A DNA stretch of 64,000 nucleotides from Actinomadura rifamycini DSM 43936 (GTDB lineage Bacteria; Actinomycetota; Actinomycetes; Streptosporangiales; Streptosporangiaceae), in NCBI RefSeq assembly GCF_000425065.1, contig NZ_AULB01000020.1, forward strand, positions 1 to 64,000, read 5' to 3'. Shown here in pieces: positions 25,644 through 34,804 of this stretch. Position numbers and translations under genes: made by a program. Numbering within the stretch: the stretch's first letter is position 1; each line of letters opens with the position of its first letter. The notes under the pieces were generated by a model. That model saw nothing but the letters and a program-made list of their open reading frames with translations, searched no databases and was not told where the DNA came from.

Positions 25644-28535
25644 ATGCCCCCCACCCCGCGCAGACGGCTGCGCGCCGGCGTCGTGGCGCTGCTGACGGCG
25701 ATGGCCGTCGTCGTGGTGCCCGGCGCCGCCGCGGCCGCCCCGCCGTCCCCCTTCGGCGCCGCCTTCGCCCGCCAGTTCGCCGACCCGCCCGCCGACGCGC
25801 GGCCGAAGATCCGCTACTGGTGGGCGTGCGGGCAGATCGCGCCGGAGGAGATCGAGACCGAGATCGAGGCGGTCGCCGACCGCGGGTTCACCGCGGTCGA
25901 GATCGCCTGCATGTTCAGCACGGACCCCGGCGAGTACGGCTGGGGCGGCCCGGTCCTCACCGACCGGCTCCGGCGGGCCGTCGAGGCCGGACGGCGGCAC
26001 GGCGTCCGCGTCGACCTCACCGTCGGGCCGTCCTGGCCGCTGGTCGTTCCCGGCCTGACCCCGGACGACCCGCGGGCCGCGCAGGAACTCGCCTACGGGC
26101 GCGCGACCGTGAAGGGCGGCGCGGCCTACGACGGCCCCGTGCCGGCCGCGCCGGAACCGAAGGCGGGCGTCACCAAGCAGACGCTGGTGGCGGCGCAGGC
26201 GATCCGCTGCGCGCAGGAGTGCACCGGGACCAAACCCGTCGAGCTGGAGAAGAACTCCCTGGTCGACCTGACCGGGTCGGTCCGCGACGGCCGGATCACC
26301 TGGACGGCGCCGGACGGCGGGGAGTGGCTGCTGTTCGGCTACTGGCAGCGCGGCACCGGTCAGGCGCCCGTCTCCGGCCAGTCGGTGTCGGAGCAGGCCG
26401 CCCACGTCGTCGACCACTTCAGCGCGGCCGGGGCCGAGGCGGCGACGGGCTTCCTCGACGCGAACGTCCTGACGCCGGAACTGCGGCGCCTGCTGAAGCG
26501 CAACGGCGGCGACCTCTTCGAGGACTCCCTGGAACTCGACTCGGCGCAGCACTGGACCTGGGACCTGACGACCCGTTTCCGCAAACTGCGCGGCTACTCC
26601 CTGCGCGACAACCTGCCGGTGCTGTTCATCGAGAACATCCACCGCCAGTACACGTCCGCCACCCCTGCGGACGAGCCCGACTTCACGTTCGGCGACGGCA
26701 GCGGCGAGCGCGTCCGCGACGACTACTACCGCACGCTGACCGACCTCTACATCGACGCGCACGTCCGTCCCCTGCAGAAGTGGGCGCACTCGCGGGGACT
26801 GCGCTACCGCGCCCAGCCCTACGGCACGACGGTCGACACACCGACGATCGACGCGGCCGTCGACGTTCCGGAGACGGAGTCGCTCGGAGGCAGCGGCGGT
26901 TACACCGACGAGCCCTCCCGCTGGATCGCCGACGGCGCCGTCCACCTCGGCGGCAAGAAGGTGTACTCGCTGGAGTGCTGCGCCGCCTACGACCATGCCT
27001 ACGCGCAGACCTGGCCGCAGATGCTGGGGCACTTCAACACGGCCTTCGCGCACGGCGTCAACCAGGTCGTCTTCCACGGGTTCGCCAACGAACGCGCACT
27101 CGGCTCGCAGTGGCCGGGCTTCTCCCCGTTCACCATGCAGGCCGGCGGCAACGGCTTCTCCGAGGCCTGGGGTCCGCGGCAGCCCACCTGGGACGACACC
27201 GGCGAGATCACCGACTGGACGGCGCGCATGCAGTACGTGCTGCGCCAGGGCCGCCCCTCGGTCGACCTCGCCGTCTACCGGCACGAGTACGGCGCCGAAG
27301 TGCAGGTGCCGAACACGGCGGGGTTCACGCACGACTACGTCGGCCCCGACCAGCTGGACGGGACACGGGTGCGGAACCGCCGGCTCGCCCCGGACGGGCC
27401 CGCCTACCGCGCGCTGATCCTCGAACGGCAGGCCACGCTCCCGGTGGAGACCGCGCGGCTGCTGCTGCGGCACGCGGAACGCGGCCTGCCGATCGTGATC
27501 GTCGGCGACCCGCCGTCCCGGACGCCCGGCGCCCGCGACGCGGCCCGGCAGGACGCCGAGCTGGCACGGATCGTCCAGCGGCTCCTCGCCCAGCCCTCGG
27601 TCCGCCGCGTCCCCGACCGCGCGGCGCTGCCCGGGACGCTGCGCGGCCTCGGCGTGCGCCCCTCGGCGGAGACGGGCGCGGCGTCCGGGCTGCTCACCGT
27701 CCGGCGCGACCTGAACCGCGGGCGTCTGTACTACCTCCACAACCCCACCTCGAAGGCGATCACGGCTTCGGTGGCGCTGGAGGGGAACGGCCGTCCGTAC
27801 GAGCTCGACGCGTGGACCGGCGAGATCACCCCGATCGGCCGATACCGGGTCTCCGGAGGAAGGACGACCGTGCGGGTCGATCTTGCGCCGGGCGGTTCCA
27901 CCGTGCTCGCGCTGGCCGGTCGCCCCGGCAGGCACGTGACCGCGACGTCCGCCGGCGACGTGGTCATGCAGAACGGCCGTCCGCACCTGCGTGCGACGGA
28001 ACCCGGCGCCCACACGGTGACCTTCGACAACGGCAAGCGGATCCGCGTGAACGTGCCGAAGGTCGATCGGCCCGTGCGGCTGGACGACTGGACGTTGACG
28101 GTCGACGACTGGCATCGGGGCGCCGACGGCTCCCGGGAGATCACCCGGCACCGGATGCGACTCGACGCGCTACGGCCCTGGTCGCGCATCCCCGAACTCC
28201 AGGACGTCTCCGGCGTGGGGACGTACACGACGACGGTGCGGCTCGACGGCGCCGACGGCGCCCGCCTCGACCTCGGCGAGGTCACCGACACCTTCACGGT
28301 GACCGTGAACGGGCGCGCGATCCCGCCGTCCGACCAGGTCAGCGGACGGGTCGACCTCTCCGGTCACCTGCGCCCCGGTGAGAACACGATCACGGTCCGG
28401 GTGGCGACGCCGCTCCGCAACCGCCTCCGCGTCACCCCCGGATTCCCCGGCCAGGCGCAGCAGGCCCGCCAGGACTACGGCCTCATCGGGCCGGTCCGGC
28501 TCGTCCCTCACCGCCAAGTGCCGATCCAGAACTGA
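25644..28535 (+). CDS. Secreted GH106-like alpha-L-rhamnosidase
   Basis: A 963-residue protein with a signal peptide (RRRLRAGVVALLTAMAVVVV, then PGAAAAA). The mature start reads RQFADPPADARPKIRYWWA, followed by EEIETEIEAVADRGFTAVEI, the layout of GH106-type rhamnosidases. VPETESLGGSGGYTDE and a C-terminal galactose-binding-like beta domain (YTTTVRLDGADGARLDLGEV) also fit. ATG 25644 follows CAGGAG. It is the only exported enzyme of the locus, so it may start degradation outside the cell. It is followed by a strong hairpin terminator. Confidence 0.85.
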   Translation: MPPTPRRRLRAGVVALLTAMAVVVVPGAAAAAPPSPFGAAFARQFADPPADARPKIRYWWACGQIAPEEIETEIEAVADRGFTAVEIACMFSTDPGEYGWGGPVLTDRLRRAVEAGRRHGVRVDLTVGPSWPLVVPGLTPDDPRAAQELAYGRATVKGGAAYDGPVPAAPEPKAGVTKQTLVAAQAIRCAQECTGTKPVELEKNSLVDLTGSVRDGRITWTAPDGGEWLLFGYWQRGTGQAPVSGQSVSEQAAHVVDHFSAAGAEAATGFLDANVLTPELRRLLKRNGGDLFEDSLELDSAQHWTWDLTTRFRKLRGYSLRDNLPVLFIENIHRQYTSATPADEPDFTFGDGSGERVRDDYYRTLTDLYIDAHVRPLQKWAHSRGLRYRAQPYGTTVDTPTIDAAVDVPETESLGGSGGYTDEPSRWIADGAVHLGGKKVYSLECCAAYDHAYAQTWPQMLGHFNTAFAHGVNQVVFHGFANERALGSQWPGFSPFTMQAGGNGFSEAWGPRQPTWDDTGEITDWTARMQYVLRQGRPSVDLAVYRHEYGAEVQVPNTAGFTHDYVGPDQLDGTRVRNRRLAPDGPAYRALILERQATLPVETARLLLRHAERGLPIVIVGDPPSRTPGARDAARQDAELARIVQRLLAQPSVRRVPDRAALPGTLRGLGVRPSAETGAASGLLTVRRDLNRGRLYYLHNPTSKAITASVALEGNGRPYELDAWTGEITPIGRYRVSGGRTTVRVDLAPGGSTVLALAGRPGRHVTATSAGDVVMQNGRPHLRATEPGAHTVTFDNGKRIRVNVPKVDRPVRLDDWTLTVDDWHRGADGSREITRHRMRLDALRPWSRIPELQDVSGVGTYTTTVRLDGADGARLDLGEVTDTFTVTVNGRAIPPSDQVSGRVDLSGHLRPGENTITVRVATPLRNRLRVTPGFPGQAQQARQDYGLIGPVRLVPHRQVPIQN

Positions 28536-28555
28536 CGACCGCATCTGAAAAGCAT

Positions 28556-28589
28556 GTTCAGCCCCCGGGCGAAAGCCCGGGGGCTGAAC
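28556..28589 (+). terminator. Strong hairpin terminator of the glycosidase operon
   Basis: A 15-base perfect stem, GTTCAGCCCCCGGGC (28556-28570) with GCCCGGGGGCTGAAC (28575-28589), is closed by a GAAA tetraloop, 20 bases after the GH106 stop. No U-run follows. It also ends transcripts approaching from the LysR gene on the other strand. Confidence 0.8.
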
Positions 28590-28702
28590 GGGCGAGGGCC
28601 GGGCGAGGCGGCGGGCGCCGTAGCTGTTGCTCATCTGGCCGATCCGAAGTCGACCGACCGGGGAGAGCCAACATCGAGTCCGCACGTATTGATGCGGTCC
28701 GG

Positions 28703-29662
28703 CTATATCCGCTGATCCACTGGGTGCTGCCGGTCGTTCGTCCATTCCGCGCCGACGAAATGCGGTGACTCTTCCGCCGGGCCTTCTTCGAGCAGCTTCA
28801 GGAAGTGCTTGACGACCGGTGCCTGGGGACGTCGCGGGTCGAACAGGATGCCGATCGGGCGGGTGAGTTCGGGCAGGACGAGCCGCCGCCGTTCGAGACG
28901 CGCGAACTCGATGAGCGGCAGGACGAGCCCGGGGACGGCCGACACCCCGAGCCCGGCGGCGGCGAGCCCGGCGACGGCGGCGATGTTGCGGGCCTCGGTC
29001 ACCGGGCCGAGCCGCACCTCGGCCTCGCGCAGCGCCCGGTCGGTGAAGGCGCGGACGCTGCTGGCCGGGTCGAAGGCGATGAACGGCTCGTCGCCCAGCT
29101 CCGTCCAGGGGAGCGGATCCGGTTCCGCCGCGAAGCGGTGGTCGCGGGGGAAGACGCAGTAGAAGTGGTCGACGGCGATCTGGCGGAAGCCCAGGCCGTC
29201 CTGCGGGCCGGTCGGGACGGTGACCGCCAGATCGACGTGGCCGCCCCGGACCCGGTCGAGGACCTGGCCCAGTAGCCCGTCCTCAATTTGGACGCGGACG
29301 TCGGGGTGGTCGCGGCGGAACCGGGACACGATCGCGGGCAGCAGCGTGGCGGCCAGCGAGGGCAGCGCCGCGATCCTGACCAGGCCCCGGGTGCCGGCCA
29401 GGAAGCCGGTGAAGTGGCCGATCCCGCGGTCGAACTCCGCCACCACCCGTTCGGCGACCTGGGCGAACTCCTGGCCCGCGGGGGTCAGCAGCACCCGCCG
29501 CGTCGTGCGCTCGAACAGCACGACGCCGACGCGGCGCTCCACCTCGGCGACCGTCCGGCTCAGCGACGACTGGGCGAGCCGCATACGCTCGCCCGCGGCC
29601 GTGAAACTGCCCTCCCGGGCGACGGCCAGGACGATGCGCAGCTGCTGGATGGTCAGGTCCAT
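28703..29662 (-). CDS. LysR-family transcriptional regulator
   Basis: A 319-residue regulator with N-terminal helix-turn-helix (LRIVLAVAREGSFTAAGERM, then AQSSLSRTVAEVERRVG) and a substrate-binding domain (VRIAALPSLAATLLPAIVSR). It is divergent from the CitMHS/AtuA-type operon, with an inverted repeat in the gap. A LysR activator of that operon responding to the carrier's substrate is the natural reading. Confidence 0.92.
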   Translation of the reverse strand: MDLTIQQLRIVLAVAREGSFTAAGERMRLAQSSLSRTVAEVERRVGVVLFERTTRRVLLTPAGQEFAQVAERVVAEFDRGIGHFTGFLAGTRGLVRIAALPSLAATLLPAIVSRFRRDHPDVRVQIEDGLLGQVLDRVRGGHVDLAVTVPTGPQDGLGFRQIAVDHFYCVFPRDHRFAAEPDPLPWTELGDEPFIAFDPASSVRAFTDRALREAEVRLGPVTEARNIAAVAGLAAAGLGVSAVPGLVLPLIEFARLERRRLVLPELTRPIGILFDPRRPQAPVVKHFLKLLEEGPAEESPHFVGAEWTNDRQHPVDQRI

Positions 29663-29707
29663 GCGCTCTCCGCATCAATGTATGCGCGATCGATGTTGGA
29701 CGAACAA

Positions 29708-29727
29708 GAGTGTCGGACCTCACACTC
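29708..29727. promoter_or_regulatory. Inverted repeat in the LysR/CitMHS gap
   Basis: GAGTGT (29708-29713) and ACACTC (29722-29727) are separated by eight bases, midway between the divergent starts. A second possible partial dyad lies closer to the LysR gene (CATCAATG ... CGATCGATG). Either could be a LysR binding site. Confidence 0.4.
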
Positions 29728-29756
29728 GTCGGCAACCCCGGAAAGGAGGTGGGCAC

Positions 29757-31055
29757 ATGGTGGCCGCGCTCGGCTTCGTCACCATCGGGCTGTTCCTCGC
29801 CCTGACCCTCACCAGGAAGGTGTCGGTGCTGCTCGCGCTCGTGCTGGTGCCGATCGCGACCGCGCTCGCCGGCGGGTTCGGCGGCGAGCTCGGCGGCATG
29901 ATCGCCGACGGGATGGTCAAGGTCGCCCCGGTGGCCATCATGATCACCTTCGCGGTGCTGTACTTCAGCCTGATGATCGACAGCGGGCTGTTCGACCCGG
30001 CGATCCGCCGGGTGCTGCGCTGGGCCGCGGGCGACCCGATGAAGATCACCGTGGGCACGGCGGTGCTGACGCTGCTGGTGGCCCTCGACGGGGACGGGGC
30101 GTCCACGTTCCTCATCACCGTCTCCGCACTGCTGCCCATCTACAAGCGGCTCGGCATGCGGCCGGTGGTCCTGACCGGCGTGGTCTGCCTCGGCGCCGGG
30201 GTGATGAACCTGGTTCCCTGGGGCGGCCCGACCGCGCGCGCGATGGCGGCGCTCAAGCTGGACGGCTCCGACATCTTCCTGCCCGTCCTGCCCGCCATGG
30301 TCGCCGGGATCGCGTGGGTGCTGCTCGCGGCCTACCTCATCGGACGCCGGGAACGCGCCCGGCTGGCCGAGCGGGGCGAGGCGCTGCCCGACCCGGAGCC
30401 GGACGCGGCCCCCGCCGCGGCGGACGCGGCCCCGCGGACGGCACGGGCGCTCTTCTGGTTCAACCTGCTGCTGACCGTCGCGCTGATCGCGGCGCTGGTC
30501 GCGCAGCTGATGCCGCTCGAGGTGCTGTTCGCCGTGGCGTTCGTCGTCGCGCTCGCCGTCAACCGGCCGACGTGGCCGCGGCAGCAGGAACTGCTGGAGA
30601 AGCACGGCGCCAACGTCATCCTCGTCACGGCGATGATCTTCGCGGCGGGCGTCTTCACCGGCATCCTGGGCGGCACCGGAATGATCAACGAGATGTCCCG
30701 CGCCATCGTGTCGGTCGTCCCGGACGCCGCCGGGGGCCTCCTGCCGACCGCGACCGCCGTCACGGGCATGCCGCTCAGCCTGGTGTTCACCCCGGACGCC
30801 TACTACTACGGCGTCATGCCCGTCGTCGCCGAGACGAGCGCGGGGCTGGGCGGCGATCCCGCCGAGATCGGCCGGGCGGCGATCCTGGGGCAGATGACCA
30901 CCGGCTTCCCCCTGAGCCCGCTGACCGCGTCCACGTTCATCCTCCTCGGGATGGCCAAGGTCGAGTTCGGCGCGCACCAGCGGTTCATCTTCGGCTGGGC
31001 CTTCGGCACCACGCTCGTCATGACCGCGGTCGCGCTGCTCACCGGCGCCATCTGA
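29757..31055 (+). CDS. CitMHS-family citrate/carboxylate transporter
   Basis: A 432-residue membrane protein with about 11-12 hydrophobic segments, beginning LGFVTIGLFLALTLTRKVSV. Landmarks are VALDGDGASTFLITVSALLP, VPWGGPTARAMAAL and LSLVFTPDAYYYGVMPVV, typical of CitMHS metal-citrate symporters. ATG 29757 follows GGAAAGGAGG. Its coupling with an AtuA-type pair suggests the carrier brings in the carboxylate that the AtuA-type proteins act on. Confidence 0.88.
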   Translation: MVAALGFVTIGLFLALTLTRKVSVLLALVLVPIATALAGGFGGELGGMIADGMVKVAPVAIMITFAVLYFSLMIDSGLFDPAIRRVLRWAAGDPMKITVGTAVLTLLVALDGDGASTFLITVSALLPIYKRLGMRPVVLTGVVCLGAGVMNLVPWGGPTARAMAALKLDGSDIFLPVLPAMVAGIAWVLLAAYLIGRRERARLAERGEALPDPEPDAAPAAADAAPRTARALFWFNLLLTVALIAALVAQLMPLEVLFAVAFVVALAVNRPTWPRQQELLEKHGANVILVTAMIFAAGVFTGILGGTGMINEMSRAIVSVVPDAAGGLLPTATAVTGMPLSLVFTPDAYYYGVMPVVAETSAGLGGDPAEIGRAAILGQMTTGFPLSPLTASTFILLGMAKVEFGAHQRFIFGWAFGTTLVMTAVALLTGAI

Positions 31056-31076
31056 CCATCGACCATCGGGGCTCCC

Positions 31077-32408
31077 ATGACCGACAGCACGCCCACGAAC
31101 ACCACGTCCATGCGGATCGGGTGCGGCGCCGGGTTCGCCGGCGACCGCGTCGAGCCCGCCGCCGACCTGCTCGACCGCGGCGACCTCGACGTCCTCGTCC
31201 TGGAATGCCTGGCCGAGCGGACCATCGCGCTCGGCCACCGCCGCCGGCTGAGGGATCCCGCCCACGGCTACGAGCCGCGGCTGCGCGCCCGGCTGGCGGC
31301 GCTGCTGCCCCGGGCGGCCCGGCGGCGCGTGCCGATCGTCAGCAACATGGGCGCGGCCAACCCGCGCGCCGCCGGCGAGGCCGCGCGAGACCTGGCCCGC
31401 GAACTCGGGCTGGACGGCCTGCGGATCGCCGTGGTCACCGGCGACGACGTGCTCGACCGCATCGACCTCGGCGCCCCCGCCCTGGAGGACGGCAGGCCGC
31501 TGGCGGAGCACGGCCCCGTCATCTCCGCCAACGCCTACCTCGGCGTCGACGCGCTCATGCCCGCCCTGGCGGCGGGCGCCGGCGTCGTCCTCACCGGCCG
31601 GGTCGCCGACCCGTCGCTGTTCCTCGCGCCCCTCGCCCACGGCCTCGGCTGGGACCCGGACGACCTGCCGCGCGTCGCCGCCGGGACCATGACCGGCCAC
31701 CTGCTGGAATGCGCGGGGCACCTCACCGGCGGCTACTTCGCCGACCCCGGCCGCAAGGACGTCCCGGGCCTCGCCGACCTCGGCTTCCCCTTCGCCGACG
31801 TCGACGCCGCCGGGACGGCCGAGATCGGGAAGCTCCCCGGCACCGGCGGGCTGGTCTCCCGCGCCACCGTCCGCGAGCAGCTGCTGTACGAGATCACCGA
31901 CCCCGCCGCCTACCTGACCCCCGACGTCGTCCTCGACCTGCGGGGCGTCACCGTCGAGGACGTCCGCCCGGACGTCGTGCGGGTGCGCGGGGCCGCGGGC
32001 CGCCCCCGCCCGGACACGCTCAAGGTCAGCGTCGGCTACCACGCCGGGCACCGCGCCGAAGCGGAGATCTCCTACGCGGGCCCGAACGCCCGGCGCCGCG
32101 CCGAACTCGCCGGCGAGATCGTCGCGGAGCGGCTCGGACGGGCCGGGGTGCGCCCGCGCACCGGCGTCATCGGCACGCCCGACGGGGAGTGCCGCCTGCG
32201 CGTCGCGGCGATCACGCCGACGCCCGAGCGCGCCGACGACGTCTGCCACGAGGTCGAGGCCCTCTACACGAACGGCCCCGCCGGGGGAGGAGGCGTCCGC
32301 ACCCGGACGGACGAGGTCATCGGCATCGTGTCGACCCTGCTGCCCCGCGAAGCCGTCACCCCCGCCACGCACGTCCTGGAGGTCTCCGGTGCGCACGAGA
32401 CTGCATGA
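31077..32408 (+). CDS. AtuA-family (DUF1446) protein
   Basis: A 443-residue cytoplasmic protein. The N-terminal text RIGCGAGFAGDRVEPAADLL, then RGDLDVLVLECLAERTIALG, and GRVADPSLFLAPLAHGLGW match the acyclic terpene utilisation AtuA family, whose chemistry is not settled. It starts 21 bases after the carrier and overlaps the next gene by 20 bases. With the CitMHS carrier and LysR regulator, it more likely handles a polycarboxylate or hydroxy acid than a terpene; that is inference. Confidence 0.85.
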   Translation: MTDSTPTNTTSMRIGCGAGFAGDRVEPAADLLDRGDLDVLVLECLAERTIALGHRRRLRDPAHGYEPRLRARLAALLPRAARRRVPIVSNMGAANPRAAGEAARDLARELGLDGLRIAVVTGDDVLDRIDLGAPALEDGRPLAEHGPVISANAYLGVDALMPALAAGAGVVLTGRVADPSLFLAPLAHGLGWDPDDLPRVAAGTMTGHLLECAGHLTGGYFADPGRKDVPGLADLGFPFADVDAAGTAEIGKLPGTGGLVSRATVREQLLYEITDPAAYLTPDVVLDLRGVTVEDVRPDVVRVRGAAGRPRPDTLKVSVGYHAGHRAEAEISYAGPNARRRAELAGEIVAERLGRAGVRPRTGVIGTPDGECRLRVAAITPTPERADDVCHEVEALYTNGPAGGGGVRTRTDEVIGIVSTLLPREAVTPATHVLEVSGAHETA

Positions 32409-32709
32409 CATCGCGCACGCCCGCGCGGGCGACAAAGGCGATACTTCGACGATCTCGGTCTTCCCCTACCGCGACGAGCACTACGCCGACCTGGTCAGGG
32501 AACTGACGCCCGAGGCGGTCCGCCGCCATCTCGGCGTCCGGGGCGACGTGGTCCGCTACGAGCTGCCGAACCTGTGCGCCCTGCACTTCGTGTGCCGCCA
32601 GTCCCTCGACGGCGGCGTCACGACGTCCCTCGCGCTCGACACCCACGGCAAGAGCCTCAGCTCCCACCTGCTGTCCCTGGAGGTGGACGTCCGCGCCGCC
32701 GCCCCCTGA
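32389..32709 (+). CDS. AtuA-associated small ferredoxin-fold-like protein
   Basis: A 106-residue protein starting RTRLHDIAHARAGDKGDTST, the usual start of the short partner found C-terminal to or beside AtuA-type proteins. No Cys cluster is present, so it is not an iron-sulfur ferredoxin. GTG 32389 lies inside the AtuA-type gene (20-base overlap), which shows tight coupling. In some organisms the two are fused, so the pair probably forms one enzyme. It converges with the hydrolase at 32725. Confidence 0.75.
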   Translation: MRTRLHDIAHARAGDKGDTSTISVFPYRDEHYADLVRELTPEAVRRHLGVRGDVVRYELPNLCALHFVCRQSLDGGVTTSLALDTHGKSLSSHLLSLEVDVRAAAP

Positions 32710-32724
32710 GCCGCCGGGCGCCGT

Positions 32725-33669
32725 TCACCAGGGCAGCGGATGGCGGAACTTGGCGTTCAGGAGGGCGCCGATCTCCGCCATCGCCAGCCGTGCGCGAGCG
32801 AGGTGGTCGACTTGCATCGCGAACCCGTGCGTCAGGCCCGGGTAGCGGGTCACGGTGGTCTGGACCCTGGCCTTGACGAGGCGGGACGCGTACCGCTCGC
32901 CCCAATCGCGAACCGGGTCGCATTCGGCCACCGCGACGATCGCCTGGGGAAGGCCGGACAGGTCCTCGGCCAGGATGGGGAGGACGTACGGCGAGGTGGA
33001 TCCGAATCCCTCGCCGGACAGTTCGCGGAGGTAGCGGATGTCGTCGAGCGTCAGGCCGGGGCCGTGGGCGAACTCCGCGATCGACTCCGCGGCCATGTCG
33101 GCGTCCACGCCGGGATAGATCAGCACCTGGCAGCCGAGCGCGGGGCCGCCGTCGTCGCGTGCCTTGAGCGCGACGCCGGCGGCCAGCGTGCCGCCCGCGC
33201 TGTCGCCGACGACGCCGATGCGGCCGGGGTCGACTCCGAGCCGGGCGGCGTTCTCGGCGACCCACGCGGTGGCGGCGCAGCAGTCGTCCAGTTGGGCGGG
33301 CACCGGGTGTTCCGGCGCGAGCCGGTAGTCGACCGCGAACACCTTGGCGCCCGAGTGGTGCGCGAGGTTGATCGCCGTCGGGCGGAACGAATGGTTCGAG
33401 CCCATCACCATGCCGCCGCCGTGGAAATAGACCACGGCGGGAGACGGGGTCCGGCTACCGGGCGTGTAGACGTCGAGGCGGAGCCTTCCGCCGGGTCCGG
33501 GGATCCAGACGGTGTCGACCCCGGCCATGTCCGGCAGCCCCTCGGGATGCGGCAGCCCTTCCAGCCATGCGCGGACGCTCCGGAAACCGGCGTCCGCCAT
33601 CCGGACGGGTTTCGTCGCGGCCCTGGCTTCCTGCAGCGCTCGCACGTCCGGGTCGAGCCTGGGGTCCAT
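32725..33669 (-). CDS. Alpha/beta hydrolase (hormone-sensitive-lipase type esterase)
   Basis: A 314-residue family IV esterase. The oxyanion motif is HGGG (VVYFHGGGMVMG), the nucleophile elbow GDSAGG, the acid Asp lies in ECDPVRD and the His in THGF. ATG 33669 has AGGAG six bases upstream. It is the last gene of a leftward cluster with a Baeyer-Villiger monooxygenase, so it may cleave the ester formed by that enzyme. An older-looking long frame upstream is only a shadow of the next gene. Confidence 0.9.
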   Translation of the reverse strand: MDPRLDPDVRALQEARAATKPVRMADAGFRSVRAWLEGLPHPEGLPDMAGVDTVWIPGPGGRLRLDVYTPGSRTPSPAVVYFHGGGMVMGSNHSFRPTAINLAHHSGAKVFAVDYRLAPEHPVPAQLDDCCAATAWVAENAARLGVDPGRIGVVGDSAGGTLAAGVALKARDDGGPALGCQVLIYPGVDADMAAESIAEFAHGPGLTLDDIRYLRELSGEGFGSTSPYVLPILAEDLSGLPQAIVAVAECDPVRDWGERYASRLVKARVQTTVTRYPGLTHGFAMQVDHLARARLAMAEIGALLNAKFRHPLPW

Positions 33670-33716
33670 TCGTGCTCCTGGGGGCGTCACGGCGGCGGCC
33701 TGGCGGGACGTCCGGT

Positions 33717-34769
33717 TCAGACGGCGCCGCGGACGGCCAGTGGCGCCTCCGCGGGGTACTCGCGGGGAGCCATCTCGTAGGTCCTGTTCAGCAGCGCGAT
33801 GAACTCCGGATCGGTCATCGGGTCGGTGGGCTCGGTGAACCTGACGCCCCTGCGCCTCAGGTCGTGGGCCAGCACCTCGAAGACCTTCTCGTGGGTCAGG
33901 TCGTCGGTGCGGTCGAGGTACGTGCGGACGTCCGACAGCTCGTCGAAGACCAGGGCGGTGTAGTGGAAGAGCGTCCGCATGTCGCGGTCGCGGTAGCGCG
34001 CGATCTCCTCGTCGCCGTTGCGGATCACCCAGTGGTCGGGGTCCTCGGAGTGCAGCAGCGACTCCAGGCGGATGTCGGGGTGGTCGCGTTGGTGGGCGGG
34101 GCCGTTGCTCTCCCTGCGGTGGTACATCTTCGAGTTGTCCGACAGGATGCACGTGTTGTCGAACGGGGCCCTGAACCGCTGCGGAGGCAGGTCGGGGCCG
34201 TCGGGCCAGTAGGTGAAGCCCCCGTCGATGTCGGAGTTGTAGAAGTACGTAATCATCTGCCCGGTCTTGACGGCCCAGTGGTCGAACAGGCCGGACTTCG
34301 CCATGACGCTGAGCAGCCAGATCGGCGTGTTCACGATCGAGCAGCCGCGCCAGTTGGCGCTGTCGAAATGGCCGGCGTCGAAGCTGTGCGAGGGGACTCC
34401 GGTGTTGAAGAGCATGTGGAGGGCCAGGCCGTACTTCGCGCCGTGCATCTCCCTGACCGGGTCCAGCAGCTTCTTGCTGAAGTAGAGGTCGTGGAGCTCG
34501 GGGTAGAAGACGACCCCTTCTTCGGCGAGGTAGTCGCGGAAGACCGGTGCGATGAAGTCCGAGAGGCTCACCTCGGCCGGGTCCACGTCGGCGCCGCCGG
34601 AGACGGCGAGGTACTCCTCCGTGGACGAGAAGTGGTGGGCGAGCACGAGCTTCCACGGAGCGTGCCGGCGGACGACGCCGAACAGGGCCTCGACCTCGTC
34701 CGGCTCGTAGAAGTCGTGGATGAGCGTGGGGTGCATGACCGGCGTGATGGGGTGGCGCTCCGTGGTCAC
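33717..34769 (-). CDS. Unrecognised 350-residue protein, possible non-haem iron oxygenase
   Basis: I do not recognise the family. The start is GTG 34769 behind GAAAGGAAG. The middle reads SFDAGHFDSANWRGCSIVNT with H134-F-D136, and later SDNSKMYHRRESNG with H217-R218. The HxD...H order and spacing would suit a 2-oxoglutarate/Fe(II) oxygenase, but other features are not clear, so this is a weak guess. There is no signal peptide or membrane segment. It sits between the VOC protein and the esterase in the BVMO/P450 cluster, so a role in the same degradation is likely. Confidence 0.6.
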   Translation of the reverse strand: MTTERHPITPVMHPTLIHDFYEPDEVEALFGVVRRHAPWKLVLAHHFSSTEEYLAVSGGADVDPAEVSLSDFIAPVFRDYLAEEGVVFYPELHDLYFSKKLLDPVREMHGAKYGLALHMLFNTGVPSHSFDAGHFDSANWRGCSIVNTPIWLLSVMAKSGLFDHWAVKTGQMITYFYNSDIDGGFTYWPDGPDLPPQRFRAPFDNTCILSDNSKMYHRRESNGPAHQRDHPDIRLESLLHSEDPDHWVIRNGDEEIARYRDRDMRTLFHYTALVFDELSDVRTYLDRTDDLTHEKVFEVLAHDLRRRGVRFTEPTDPMTDPEFIALLNRTYEMAPREYPAEAPLAVRGAV

Positions 34770-34804
34770 GACGCTTCCTTTCTCGGCTGGAGGGCTCGGA
34801 CGGC

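Noticed and set aside
29283-32435. Very long minus-strand and plus-strand frames across the CitMHS/AtuA-type operon
   Set aside because: Both are off-frame shadows of the recognised genes, with low-complexity Arg/Gly/Asp composition and no motifs.
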